DNA of 64,000 nt from Paenibacillus marchantiophytorum (GTDB lineage: Bacteria; Bacillota; Bacilli; Paenibacillales; NBRC-103111): assembly GCF_014640555.1 (NCBI RefSeq), contig NZ_BMHE01000031.1, forward strand, positions 1 through 64,000, written 5' to 3'. Positions 46,479 to 56,077 of the stretch are shown here, in pieces (within the stretch, counting starts at the first letter, position 1; the number at the start of each line of letters is the position of its first letter). Below the pieces are notes generated by a model. The model was not told the DNA's origin. It was given only the letters and a program-made list of their open reading frames with translations, and did not search any database. The position numbers and the translations under genes are program-made.

Positions 46479-46790
46479 TTAACGCTGAATAGCCTCCATG
46501 ATCATCTTGAAGATAATCAGATCCTGGAGATAATCCTCTGGTGTCGTCTTGGGCGGCCTGCCCTGTGAGACGACTTCGTGGAAATACTCAAGTTCATACA
46601 CATAAGCATCCTTGTAGGTTGGCCGAACCGTCGATAAATCGAACGTATCTCCCTTAGTTTCGCTTATATGCAGCGTCGTTGGTAGCGGGGTGTCGTACTG
46701 GATTAAGACGGACTTGTTCTCGCCATACACTTCGATATGAGCATCAAATCTGCAGGAATGTCACAAAAAGCGACCATCTCATACCTACTT
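46479..46790 (-). pseudogene. Truncated Gfo/Idh/MocA-family oxidoreductase
   Basis: 83 codons (46730-46479) encode only the C-terminal end of an oxidoreductase: RFDAHIEVYGENKSVLIQYD, then YELEYFHEVVSQGRPP and TPEDYLQDLIIFKMIMEAIQ. Just upstream, in another frame, a fragment like the N-terminal nucleotide-fold strand (MVAFCDIP) appears, so a large internal deletion with frame change is likely. It lies directly after the GH2 gene in the same direction and was probably the last gene of that operon. Confidence 0.8.
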
Positions 46791-46802
46791 TTATTCTAGA
46801 CC

Positions 46803-49349
46803 CTAACTATTTAGTAAGATCGATCGAGGCACGATGCTTTCGGCTGGGAGGGCGAACCCTTCATGCCGTATCGTTATGTCCCGCTTCTCTGCTGGAAGCA
46901 AGTCAAAATATTCATCACTCAGATGAATCGCATCATCCAAACCAAAATGCACCGCATGCGCAAAAGCTTCGCTTGAAACCGTAAAACGCGTATACCCCGC
47001 CTCGAGAGTTTGAACATTCGACACCTTCAATTGGGGATCACGTAATGGCAGATTGCGAACTACTTCTTTTTGTAACACGGCAGGCTTCAACTCGCTGGAT
47101 TCACTCAGCGCTCCAGCGAAGAGACAAGCCTCTTCAGCCTTGTAGGGAGGTGCTGTCCATTGCAGGACAACTTCCCGCGAGAATGGAGGCAAGATTACAT
47201 CTACCTCCTGCGTTTGTTTCTCGCTTCCATCATAACGGACAAGGCCGTATACCATAGTTTCACGAATGACGACGCTGGTTTCATTAATAGCTGTAAGCTG
47301 AATCAACCCATCCTGCTGGCGTAGAATAAGCTTTACTGGCGCTAATGCCCGCTTCACAAAGTAATAGGCAATTTTGCGTGTTAAGTAATAGTCAATAATC
47401 GACCAGCCAACCTCGCCCCAGCAATCATTGTACATCCAGAATAACGCGCCGGAACAAAATAACTTGGCACGCATCGCTTCAAGCGAATAAGCCAGCATCA
47501 AGCCCTGACATAGGCCTGCGTACAGCAAGTAATCCTCGATGGCAAGATGTGCGGGATTTACATAATGCTTGTTTATGCCTGCAAGCACGGTATCTTTTTC
47601 AAACATATTCGTATGAAGCCGCCAAAGCTTGCCGTCACGATCCAGCGGCTGACCCTGATGGTAGATTTCAACGGATGACTTCCGGCTAGGACCTATGTAG
47701 CCATATTCCGACACAAACTTAGCGCTCACCTTGTCATATTCCTCTGGTGCAATTCGCTTCTCGATATCAGCATGCATCATGGTGCCATTCCAGTGGTGCG
47801 TGTCGCCGGATTGACTCCCATTCGGGTGCTCACCGCCGTACGGCGAGCTATTCCAATATGGAATCGCGGGACAATTCCGCTGGACTAGGCGGGGCGCAAT
47901 GTCGTTGTAACATGCCGCTCCCCCATAGAAGTCCGCCGCATCCGTCTCATTCCACCACTCCTCAAAACCCCAATGATTCTCATTGTTGCCGCACCAAAGC
48001 GCCAGCGAGCAGTGATTGCGCAGCCGCCGTGTCTGATAATCGATCTCCTGCTCCACTTCATGCCGAAACCAGCTTAGGTTATCTGGATATTTGGCGCAGG
48101 AGAACATGAAATCGTGCCAAATTAGAATTCCGTACTCATCACATTTGTCATAAAAGATATCTCGCTCATAGATGCCTCCGCCCCAAACCCGCAGCATATT
48201 GAAGTTGGCTTCCTTCGCTTCACGCAGCAAAGCATCATATTTGGCATCGGTGACCCGCGCATAGATGGAGTCCGCAGGTATCCAATTTCCACCCTTGCTG
48301 AAGGTAGCGACACCGTTTATTTCAAAAGTAAAAGAACGTTCATCCGCGCTCTGCGGAATTTTATCCATATTTAAATATAGCGTGCGTATCCCAAATAAAA
48401 AGGCCGGATAATGCACAGCATGCGTTGTTGTCTGGAGCGTTGCCCGAACCGAATACAGCGGCTGCTCCCCCATCCCATTGGGCCACCAAAGCTTGGCATC
48501 AGTCACCTTCACTTGAAGTGTGACATAGTTCAGCCCAGAGCGAAGACAACAGTCTTCTTCTATAAGCTGCACTTGCTCGGTACCGAAAAGCAGTTGCAGT
48601 TTCAACTGCGTTTCTAACGTCTGATAGGGATGCAGATTCTCCAACTCCAGTTGAAACTGTACATGTGCGGCATTGCCCGCAGCATCCAAGCTTGTCGTTG
48701 TTACCTGTATATCTCGAATTTGCATGCGATTGGCACAGGTAATATGAACCTCACCCATAATTCCGCAGGTCGCTACTCGAGGTCCCCAATCCCAACCAAA
48801 CACATATTGCGGCTTTCTCAGCATGCCCCGGCGATGGTCGCCTCGCTGCCCGATTTGCTCGTTCTCATACACAATTTTGGCTTCGTGAATGAAGGCCAGA
48901 TCATTCTCCGAATAGCGTTCCAAGCCAGAGGTGACGCGCACAAGGAGCTGATTAGCCCCTTGTTGCGCCTTACCTTTCAGATCGCAGGCAAACGGATAAA
49001 AAGCGCTGCGATGATGACCTAGATGGCAATCATTCAACCAGACGTCCGCTTCTACATCCAAAGATTCGAAGTGAAGAACCATCCGCTCGGATGTTAGCTG
49101 TTCTTCTGTCAGGTCAAATTCCTTTTTAAACCACCAAGAGCGTTTCTCCGTCCATTCGCTTGCGAAACATTGATCGGCCACTAGCGGCTCCGCGATTATC
49201 CCATGCTCAATTAGCGGCATATGCACATCACAGGGTAAATCGACTTGCAGCCAGTCCTGCTGTTTATTCCTAACCTGCCTATAATCATCAGCCTGACGAA
49301 AGAGCGGCTCCCCTGTCAGCTGCCAACCTTCATTTAGTTGCAGTTTCAT
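46803..49349 (-). CDS. GH2 beta-mannosidase
   Basis: About 848 residues, cytoplasmic. The sugar-binding N-domain (about 1-190) has SWWFKKEFDL and the motif GWDWGPRV diagnostic of beta-mannosidases (about 195). A catalytic barrel (about 300-650) has WGGGIYERD, acid/base Glu in LWCGNNEN (about 437) and nucleophile Glu in FVSEYGY (about 535). It removes terminal beta-mannose from oligosaccharides such as mannobiose. ATG 49349 (AGGTG 8 bp before) is preferred; ATG 49367 overlaps the upstream stop. Third gene of the operon SGNH - unknown 824-residue protein - GH2. Confidence 0.93.
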   Translation of the reverse strand: MKLQLNEGWQLTGEPLFRQADDYRQVRNKQQDWLQVDLPCDVHMPLIEHGIIAEPLVADQCFASEWTEKRSWWFKKEFDLTEEQLTSERMVLHFESLDVEADVWLNDCHLGHHRSAFYPFACDLKGKAQQGANQLLVRVTSGLERYSENDLAFIHEAKIVYENEQIGQRGDHRRGMLRKPQYVFGWDWGPRVATCGIMGEVHITCANRMQIRDIQVTTTSLDAAGNAAHVQFQLELENLHPYQTLETQLKLQLLFGTEQVQLIEEDCCLRSGLNYVTLQVKVTDAKLWWPNGMGEQPLYSVRATLQTTTHAVHYPAFLFGIRTLYLNMDKIPQSADERSFTFEINGVATFSKGGNWIPADSIYARVTDAKYDALLREAKEANFNMLRVWGGGIYERDIFYDKCDEYGILIWHDFMFSCAKYPDNLSWFRHEVEQEIDYQTRRLRNHCSLALWCGNNENHWGFEEWWNETDAADFYGGAACYNDIAPRLVQRNCPAIPYWNSSPYGGEHPNGSQSGDTHHWNGTMMHADIEKRIAPEEYDKVSAKFVSEYGYIGPSRKSSVEIYHQGQPLDRDGKLWRLHTNMFEKDTVLAGINKHYVNPAHLAIEDYLLYAGLCQGLMLAYSLEAMRAKLFCSGALFWMYNDCWGEVGWSIIDYYLTRKIAYYFVKRALAPVKLILRQQDGLIQLTAINETSVVIRETMVYGLVRYDGSEKQTQEVDVILPPFSREVVLQWTAPPYKAEEACLFAGALSESSELKPAVLQKEVVRNLPLRDPQLKVSNVQTLEAGYTRFTVSSEAFAHAVHFGLDDAIHLSDEYFDLLPAEKRDITIRHEGFALPAESIVPRSILLNS

Positions 49350-49360
49350 CCGTCCATCAC

Positions 49361-51835
49361 CTACCATGAGATTTCGATTGCACCACTTATGTGCGTAAGC
49401 CTTATAGAATCACTGGTTGCAGCATCCGTAAGATCGAGGTAAGTGTCTCCCCGCTTCACCTCAACGATTCCTGCTCGTAAAGCTTCAAGCGGCGGATAAA
49501 TCGTTACCGCAGCATCGCGCAGATTAGTTACGCTAATGGCGCGAACCGAGCTTCTTTTCCATGTAGGATCAGGTGAAAGCTCCCGACAGGAAACCGTTCC
49601 AACCTCCTGTTGATCGACAAACACACGACACTCATCATGGAAGGTGCGGTCCAAGGAATAGGAAGCAGCCTTAGGTCCAACCCTTGTCGTTTGGCCAATA
49701 ATAATTGGAACTCCGTCGGGGAAACGCATTTGCAGAGAAACCGATGTATCCTGACGGCACCCAGTGAACAGAAACGCATTATCATGCCTAGCAATAAATA
49801 GCAGCGCAGGCTTGGTAGCCTCTTCCTGCTTAGTTTGGTGCAGAGAATAACCGAAATCTTCAAGCAGGTAACGCGCAAGAACGGACGTATCCATATAGGG
49901 CTCATCCTGCCGAATCGGCAAATCCGTGACAATGCCTGTTTGAAAAGGAAGCGAGCCTCTGATCCAGCTTACTTGCCCCCCATTCCACGCTGGCAAGGCC
50001 CTCGTTAAGGCAAAGATGCGCTCCTGCTCATCCTGCTTGGCAACCGAGCGAACCTGCGTATGCGGATCATTTGGATCCGCCAGCACTTCCTGAATGAAGC
50101 CTCCACTGATGGTGGCATCATGATCCATCAAGGAAGAAGGCTGAGCCGTGCTGACGAAGGAATCGCCAGACGTCGTGATCGTTACTTCCATTTCACCTGC
50201 GAGCCCCGACGCCAGCTTAAGGTTCAACAGTTCCTGCAGCTCAGGCATTAGAGCGGGGCCGTACAGCATTACTTTTCCGCCATGATGAATATAAGCTATG
50301 AGCCGTTCGATGTTATTTTCATGCAGCCAAGACGTTGGTGTGAATAAAATGGTGGCAGCCAACTCGCGGAGCTTATCATCTGTCATAGCCGTAAAATCAT
50401 CCGTACTAAGCACCGTATTTAAAGGCAGACCCTGGTTAACCGCATTGCGTACAAACCAATCGTTGAAGAAGATCGCCTTGGTATTCTCAGTCGTTTCAGC
50501 CACAGCCTCATGATATTCACGAAAAGGATACAGCCATGTCAGAATGCCCGGTTGATCTGGGAAATCCTCAATCGCTCTTCTTAGATGCGGGATGACCTCT
50601 TGGGCACAAGCTTCGTTCAATTCCCCTTTTTCCGTATCAACCGTCAATATTTCAATAATCCCCGGATTCTCCAGCTTTCCGTCGCTGTTCATACGGGCAA
50701 CGGCAAGCGGGCAATAGATGTCATGCGGCTCTCTGTCATATAGATCCCACCAAGGATTCTGCCAGAACCAAGGATCATTGGCATAGAACCGGAACAGATA
50801 AGTCTCCTTGGGCAGCACAGCAATTCGTGACATATAGGACGTCACTTCCAAACCGAAGTCGAAGTTGAGTGCTCCCCATGGCGAGTTCGGGGGCGGGTAT
50901 TCGATATATTTCCTATCATAGAGTTCAAGCAGCGGAAAGAGATCCTTGGCTAAATCCATCCCCGTGCCGAAATTAGTGCCTCGTACCTCGGTCCGATAAT
51001 CGGGGCACTCTTGTTTGAATTGCTCCCAGAAAGAAAGCGCCTTGCTCGTCAGCTCTTCATAATTCGCTAGAGGCAGCGTAGTACTGTCGTAATTAGCTCC
51101 TAGGAACGTCCATGGGAAAAAGGAGAATCCAAACCCATTGGAGAACCAAATGTAATCAAAACCAAGTGCAGGCAAGAAGCTTGCGCATTGTCGACCTAGA
51201 AACTGCCCAAAAGGTGTACCTTCTGGAATGCCATCTGGATAAGCCGCATAAGCGACCTTGTCTTCATGAAGTTTTGACCACGTGCAGATGACCTTGTAGT
51301 CGGCCCTTAAACCGATAGAGCTGCCGCCGAGCTCTGCTTTATTCACTTCCGGGTGCAGCTTATATTTGAAATCGGAATAGGCGAATTCAGGCCCTGCATC
51401 GAAGGTGGCTCCTACCTCCATCCGAATGCCGAACTTGGTATCTGCAATCCGTTTGAACGCCTCGATAATAAAACGCAAATCGCCATAGGTGATGCGGCAC
51501 GGATTCTCCCTGTACAGCTTCGCAACCCTGGGATCATCTTTTCCTTTCAAATGACTGAATTTCTCCTCGTTGGCAAAACCGATGTATCGCCCCCATTCCA
51601 TCTCCTTGTCGAAGTCGCCGTCCCAGGTCAAGATTTCACTGCCGTCCGCCACCCATAGCAGCATTGAACAGCTATCCGCTAGCCCGATCAGCGGCAGCCA
51701 CTGCTTAATAGCCTCCTCGCATACAGCTTCAATGGCAGATTGCTCCATACTCATGAATGGCTTCAGGCTCATTTCCAGCGTTACTCTTTGGAGCGCTCGG
51801 CTCCCCTTTGCTTGTGCTTGTTTCATGTCTCTCAT
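49361..51835 (-). CDS. 824-residue glycoside-hydrolase-like protein, family not recognised
   Basis: Cytoplasmic protein, no signal peptide. It opens with RVTLEMSLKPFMSM. The region 20-430 is rich in Trp/Tyr with barrel-like alternation (DYIWFSNGFGFSFFPWTF, about 225; RFYANDPWFWQNPWWDLYD, about 350). A second section (about 480-600) contains IAYIHHGGKVMLYGPAL, resembling the glutaminase-like domain of GH42-type beta-galactosidases. Beta-rich modules end the protein. Catalytic residues cannot be assigned. Overlaps the SGNH gene stop (ATGA) and the downstream GH2 gene, so it works in the same pathway, probably oligosaccharide breakdown. Confidence 0.6.
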   Translation of the reverse strand: MRDMKQAQAKGSRALQRVTLEMSLKPFMSMEQSAIEAVCEEAIKQWLPLIGLADSCSMLLWVADGSEILTWDGDFDKEMEWGRYIGFANEEKFSHLKGKDDPRVAKLYRENPCRITYGDLRFIIEAFKRIADTKFGIRMEVGATFDAGPEFAYSDFKYKLHPEVNKAELGGSSIGLRADYKVICTWSKLHEDKVAYAAYPDGIPEGTPFGQFLGRQCASFLPALGFDYIWFSNGFGFSFFPWTFLGANYDSTTLPLANYEELTSKALSFWEQFKQECPDYRTEVRGTNFGTGMDLAKDLFPLLELYDRKYIEYPPPNSPWGALNFDFGLEVTSYMSRIAVLPKETYLFRFYANDPWFWQNPWWDLYDREPHDIYCPLAVARMNSDGKLENPGIIEILTVDTEKGELNEACAQEVIPHLRRAIEDFPDQPGILTWLYPFREYHEAVAETTENTKAIFFNDWFVRNAVNQGLPLNTVLSTDDFTAMTDDKLRELAATILFTPTSWLHENNIERLIAYIHHGGKVMLYGPALMPELQELLNLKLASGLAGEMEVTITTSGDSFVSTAQPSSLMDHDATISGGFIQEVLADPNDPHTQVRSVAKQDEQERIFALTRALPAWNGGQVSWIRGSLPFQTGIVTDLPIRQDEPYMDTSVLARYLLEDFGYSLHQTKQEEATKPALLFIARHDNAFLFTGCRQDTSVSLQMRFPDGVPIIIGQTTRVGPKAASYSLDRTFHDECRVFVDQQEVGTVSCRELSPDPTWKRSSVRAISVTNLRDAAVTIYPPLEALRAGIVEVKRGDTYLDLTDAATSDSIRLTHISGAIEISW

Positions 51836-52935
51836 TTCCCCTTCATAATTCCAATAAGACCCAAATGAAAATTCGTTCCTGTACAGTCCTCCCGATTGCC
51901 GTGGACAACTTCCAATTCCAGATGATGCTGCCCTTCTGGCAAGTCATCGGCAATCCAATAGATGCGGAACCAGCCCCCATCTTCACACCAGCCAGGTCGA
52001 TCCCGACAAGTCGTGACCGCAGGGCCTCCGTCTAGCCGATAAGTGAACTCGGCAGACTTATTGCCATAATCGAAGGCTAACGCCAGCCCTTTGCCCTTGA
52101 ATGAGAAAGACAGCTTCGCCCCGATCGCGGATGTGCTCAGAATCCGATCAACCCAAGGCATATGAGCTGCTGCCCGTCTGGTAATCCAAGGTCCCTCCAA
52201 CTGGACCTCCTCGAATGAGAGCGTATCTACATGCCCCCAATGATTAACATTAAAAGGCGTTGCAAGCGGCTTATCGGTTACGGCTAGATCCAAGTCAGCA
52301 GCTGCCAGCAATTCTTTTTCCAAATAAGAAATCACACATTGCCCATAGCTCAGGCTGCCACGATGCGTAGGATGAAGCCCATCCGGCAACCATTCGTCCC
52401 AGGTCATACGGCCTTTCTTCACTTCATTCCACGCATGCTGCCCCACCCATACGGAGCTAATGCCGTAATGCTCGGCTAATTGCTCGAATTCAGCGATGCT
52501 GGCAGGTACCTCGGCGCGAGACATATCCTCGTACATTCGCTGACAGTAGGTGTAGACAATCACAAGTTCACTCCGCCCATCTGCCAACAGTTTGCGAATC
52601 AATCCCTCTCTTGCTCTCATCCGTGGTTCAGAGGAGGTATTAAAGTCATTCACAGCAAATTCAATGAAAATCAGATCGCAGGGACGGTTAATTAAGTCCC
52701 TCTCTGCACGGAATACAGCCAAATCACTTCCGGTAGCACCGATCGCGGCATTCTCCACAGCAATCCGTGCTTGAGGGAATGATTCTACGAACCAATGTGT
52801 GACCGGCTCCGGCCAATTCGACATTGACCTGTTATCTGCTGTAATCGACCCGCCAATAAAACCCAGCGTCAGATGTCCTGATTGAAGCCTTCTCTTTACT
52901 TTGGACAAGCTATTTCGAATCTGTATAATCTCCAT
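51832..52935 (-). CDS. SGNH/GDSL-family esterase with C-terminal beta domain
   Basis: About 367 residues. SGNH hydrolase first: block I LGFIGGSITAD (Ser about 28), Gly/Asn blocks (ENAAIGATGS; FAVNDFN about 97) and DGLHPTHRGS (about 188). A C-terminal beta-sandwich follows (about 235-365). The domain order is the reverse of the SGNH protein at 41128. Start ATG 52935 follows GAAAGGTG; upstream in-frame starts have no ribosome site. First gene of the minus-strand carbohydrate operon, probably deacetylating oligosaccharides before GH2 action. Confidence 0.85.
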   Translation of the reverse strand: MEIIQIRNSLSKVKRRLQSGHLTLGFIGGSITADNRSMSNWPEPVTHWFVESFPQARIAVENAAIGATGSDLAVFRAERDLINRPCDLIFIEFAVNDFNTSSEPRMRAREGLIRKLLADGRSELVIVYTYCQRMYEDMSRAEVPASIAEFEQLAEHYGISSVWVGQHAWNEVKKGRMTWDEWLPDGLHPTHRGSLSYGQCVISYLEKELLAAADLDLAVTDKPLATPFNVNHWGHVDTLSFEEVQLEGPWITRRAAAHMPWVDRILSTSAIGAKLSFSFKGKGLALAFDYGNKSAEFTYRLDGGPAVTTCRDRPGWCEDGGWFRIYWIADDLPEGQHHLELEVVHGNREDCTGTNFHLGLIGIMKGK

Positions 52936-53048
52936 TTCGCACCTTTCGCCACATGAACTTATGCTGAAATTTCTTTGAGTAATTCTACGATCCATATTAC
53001 AATGCAAGTAATGAATTGAATCCTGGAGTTAGAGGGAGAATCGTCGTG

Positions 53049-53837
53049 ATGATTAAAACCTTATCCGCCTATTTCGAACATTGCGAGCCGAATTGGCAGG
53101 TGCCTACCGCCAGAACGAATAATCATATCCTGCTAGTAGTGACAGAAGGTTCTATGGTCTATACCATTGAGAATCAGCCTTACCATCTTCAGAAAGGCGA
53201 TATTTTGTTCATTCCCCAAGGAACCGTCCGCTCGGCTGCCAACATCTCCAGTGATATACATGCTATGTATGTCGCTCATTTCGAATACAGCGGCGACGGA
53301 GAGCATCTTCCCTTGCTCACGGATCGACAGATGCGTTGCGTGCATTCCTTTCATTTTGAATACCTGAAGACCAGATTCTCTCTGCTTTCACAGCACTGGC
53401 TTCGTAAATCTCCCTACACGGCCACCCTCTGCCATAGCATCTTGCTGGAAATTCTTTCGATTCTCAATGAGCAATCCGATTCGTCTTCTCTCCCCAACAA
53501 GCACTACAGGTTGGTCATGCAGCTGCAGCATTACATCCTGGAGCATTATCGCGAACAAATTCAACTAAGCGAGCTATCCGCGCTTGTCGAACGTACGCCC
53601 AACTATGTCAGTACGATATATAAGCAGGCCACCGGCCAGACCATCACCGAGTACATCCAACAAATTCGGATCGAAGCCGCCCGCGACTTGCTTATCAACT
53701 CCCAGATGACCATCGGTGAAATTTCCGAAGCCTTGGGATTTTGCGAGCAGTCCTACTTCAACAAAGTGTTCAAAAAAATAACCGGAACCCTCCCCTCCGC
53801 CTACTTAAAGGAGAAAGTGAAAGTTTGGCGGGTATGA
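53049..53837 (+). CDS. AraC-family transcriptional regulator
   Basis: About 262 residues. An N-terminal cupin sensor (about 10-110; YHLQKGDILFIPQGTVR) is joined to a C-terminal double helix-turn-helix (about 160-255; LSELSALVERTPNYVSTIYKQATG and IGEISEALGFCEQSYFNKVFKKITG). It is divergently transcribed from the SGNH-GH2 operon, 113 bp apart, and is its likely activator in response to a sugar. Start ATG 53049 (or GTG 53046) follows AGGGAG; a TTG at 53016 has no support. Confidence 0.92.
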   Translation: MIKTLSAYFEHCEPNWQVPTARTNNHILLVVTEGSMVYTIENQPYHLQKGDILFIPQGTVRSAANISSDIHAMYVAHFEYSGDGEHLPLLTDRQMRCVHSFHFEYLKTRFSLLSQHWLRKSPYTATLCHSILLEILSILNEQSDSSSLPNKHYRLVMQLQHYILEHYREQIQLSELSALVERTPNYVSTIYKQATGQTITEYIQQIRIEAARDLLINSQMTIGEISEALGFCEQSYFNKVFKKITGTLPSAYLKEKVKVWRV

Positions 53838-53916
53838 CACTTCTTAGTTTAAAAGTAGCCATCACACGCCGGAATGTATACTGTAAATTACGTCGAATCC
53901 TTTAAAAAATGCAAAG

Positions 53917-53960
53917 AAAAGCCGGAAATCCCCATCTGTTTAGGGCTTTCCGGCTTTCTA
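53917..53960. terminator. Bidirectional terminator
   Basis: AAAGCCGGAAATCCC / GGGCTTTCCGGCTTT with flanking A and T runs, between the convergent araC-type and PhnD-like genes. Confidence 0.85.
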
Positions 53961-53984
53961 AGAAATGCGAATGAAAGTGGGCTT

Positions 53985-55304
53985 CTACTTCGTGTAAAGC
54001 AATCTGTAAACCTCACGGACAACTTCGAATTTTTTATCATAAGAAGTTACATAACCCTCATGCGCAAACACATCATGAACAATCTTTTTCCCATCAGGAT
54101 CATTCGCTACGGTGATAAATGCATCTTGGATTTTCTTGCGCCACTCTGGGTTCATATCTGAACGCACTGAGATTGTATCGTTTGGGATTTTATCGGTGAA
54201 GGCAAGGATGCGCGTATCATGAAACAAATCAGGATGATCTTTCAGCATCGCTGTACGAACGTCCTGAAATACAGCAGCTACCTCAACCTCACCATTGAGT
54301 AATCCTCTGATCGCTTTATCATGACCTTGGTATTGTACCCCTTTGACATCTTCTCTGAGGTCAACGCCATTCTTCTTCATTAATAGTCCAGGATGCACGT
54401 AGCCTGCGGCTGAAGTTACTCCCTGCCATCCAATCGTCTTACCTCTTAAATCCTCCACGCTTTGAATCGGTGAATCTGCTCTAACAACGAACATCGCTTG
54501 ATAAAAATCAACAAGTTTTTGCGTCGATCTTCCCGTTGAAGCATCAACGCCATATCGTAACGATTGCAATAATACGTCTACTCCCATCTGGTTATCATGA
54601 GCAGTAACATATTGAGACGGCGGCAAAAAACTAACGTCTACTTTCTTGTCCGCCATCGCTTTCACTACTTCCGAATAATCGGAAGAGACCGAAATTTTAA
54701 CGGGAATTCCTAATAGGTCACCAAGCATTTTCTCAAGTGGCTTCGCCTTACCTTTCAGAATTTCGGCGTTTTGGGAGGGGACGAATTGGATAGATAATGC
54801 CTTGGGAACAAAAGTGGCGGACAATGCTATAGAATTCTGCGGCCAAGTTTCAACGCTGCTGCGCTTCGTGGTAACTGTAACCCTTTGATTAACTTGGCTC
54901 CATGATACGATAGCCCCGAAGGCTTCGCTTATGAATCGTACAGGCACCATCGTATTTTCGTTTGACATATACGGACTGTAGCCCAGAACAACAGCTCTAT
55001 CATTGATATAGGCAAACGGTGAGCCAAGACTAAGTTCTACGGAAATACCTTCTTTTACCGCCGTTACTTTCTGATCCTCTTCGTGCCAAGTCACATTCGC
55101 ATGCAACGCTTCGAATACAGACCGCATTGGGACCATGACAGTTCCCTGATTATTCACAGGCGGCACTTCAAAACGCAAGACCTGATTATCAATAATAATG
55201 CTTGCCTTGTAGTCATCGCTAGCCATCACACTTCCTACATTTACACAAAAGAAAATGCTAATTAGAAGCGCAGTCAAACTTAGTACTGCTTTCTTCAAAT
55301 TCAT
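53985..55304 (-). CDS. Secreted fusion: copper-amine-oxidase-N domain plus PhnD-like binding protein
   Basis: 439 residues. The signal peptide is about 1-29. The region 35-150 holds two beta-hairpin units of the copper amine oxidase N-terminal (stalk) type: GTVMVPMRSVFEALHANVTW and NTMVPVRFISEAFGAIVSW. Residues 160-439 are a PhnD/phosphonate-binding periplasmic fold (VDVSFLPPSQYVTAHD, VEDLRGKTIGWQGVTSAAGY, VAAVFQDVRTAML). Substrate may be phosphonate, phosphite or phosphate. No permease or ATPase is adjacent and the signal peptide lacks a lipobox, so it may be a free or wall-associated sensor rather than a transporter part. Confidence 0.85.
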   Translation of the reverse strand: MNLKKAVLSLTALLISIFFCVNVGSVMASDDYKASIIIDNQVLRFEVPPVNNQGTVMVPMRSVFEALHANVTWHEEDQKVTAVKEGISVELSLGSPFAYINDRAVVLGYSPYMSNENTMVPVRFISEAFGAIVSWSQVNQRVTVTTKRSSVETWPQNSIALSATFVPKALSIQFVPSQNAEILKGKAKPLEKMLGDLLGIPVKISVSSDYSEVVKAMADKKVDVSFLPPSQYVTAHDNQMGVDVLLQSLRYGVDASTGRSTQKLVDFYQAMFVVRADSPIQSVEDLRGKTIGWQGVTSAAGYVHPGLLMKKNGVDLREDVKGVQYQGHDKAIRGLLNGEVEVAAVFQDVRTAMLKDHPDLFHDTRILAFTDKIPNDTISVRSDMNPEWRKKIQDAFITVANDPDGKKIVHDVFAHEGYVTSYDKKFEVVREVYRLLYTK

Positions 55305-56077
55305 ACTTGCCTCCTCAATAGGACTCGCCTATGTCTTCACAAGCTATCTTTCAACATAATTACCATTATATCACAGATGAGGTCCTTCCTTGGATCTCTT
55401 TATTTTTCTTGATGGGAAAGTCATTTGCCGGTATATAGATTGCAATTGGCTCAGGTAAGAGGGATAGGGCATAAAGCTCACAGTAAGAAGAACCTAGCCC
55501 GTGGCTAGGTTCTGTAATCTTTTTGTGTCAAGGGATACATAGGCAAGCTAGTGTGCTTATTCCGCCAAAGTAAGGGACATTTCTTTAAACAAATCCACAG
55601 CCCTAGCTTATCATCTGCATTCCCTTACCTTCGGGGCACATAAACGGACAATAAGCACTCGTACCTTGCTAATACAGCCAAAAGGGCAGCAATTCCAACA
55701 AATAATCACTTCGAGCTGCCTTATTCTCAGCGTATCGCCCCCCTCCAGCATAGCCGGGATCCGAGATGGTGCTTCTTCAAAGCGACCAATCCTATTAAGG
55801 GGAACTACAGGACGTTATTTAGGCAAATAGCAGGCAGACTATGGCGCAAGCGGAACTACAGGGTCTTATTTCCACGAAAAACGCTGAATTTCGTATCAAA
55901 CAACAAAATAGCGGACTGTAGTTCCCTCAAGCTCGCTATAATGGCACTTTTGGCTGGAATAGCGCCCTGTAGTTCCCTCCGCGCCAAGCTGCTGAGTAAC
56001 TCCTCAATCACTCCAAAACACACTGTTAATCACCATGATTTAACAAATATAAGAAGAGGTTCGAGTAGCGCAAGTTA
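55305..56077. other. Repeat-rich gap without genes
   Basis: No coding frame with a plausible ribosome site. The gap contains a hairpin AGAACCTAGCC / GGCTAGGTTCT (55491-55514, with TCTTTTT after it) that resembles one at 56811-56834. It also contains the inverted GGAACTACAG cluster described separately. Confidence 0.7.
55801..55979. repeat. GGAACTACAG inverted repeat cluster
   Basis: Four copies of a ~20-bp unit. Two are direct (GGAACTACAGGACGTTATTT at 55801; GGAACTACAGGGTCTTATTT at 55852) and two are inverted (AATAGCGGACTGTAGTTCCC at 55907; AATAGCGCCCTGTAGTTCCC at 55959). Units are spaced about 51-55 bp apart, so the whole block can fold into a large cruciform or hairpin. No gene. Confidence 0.85.
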
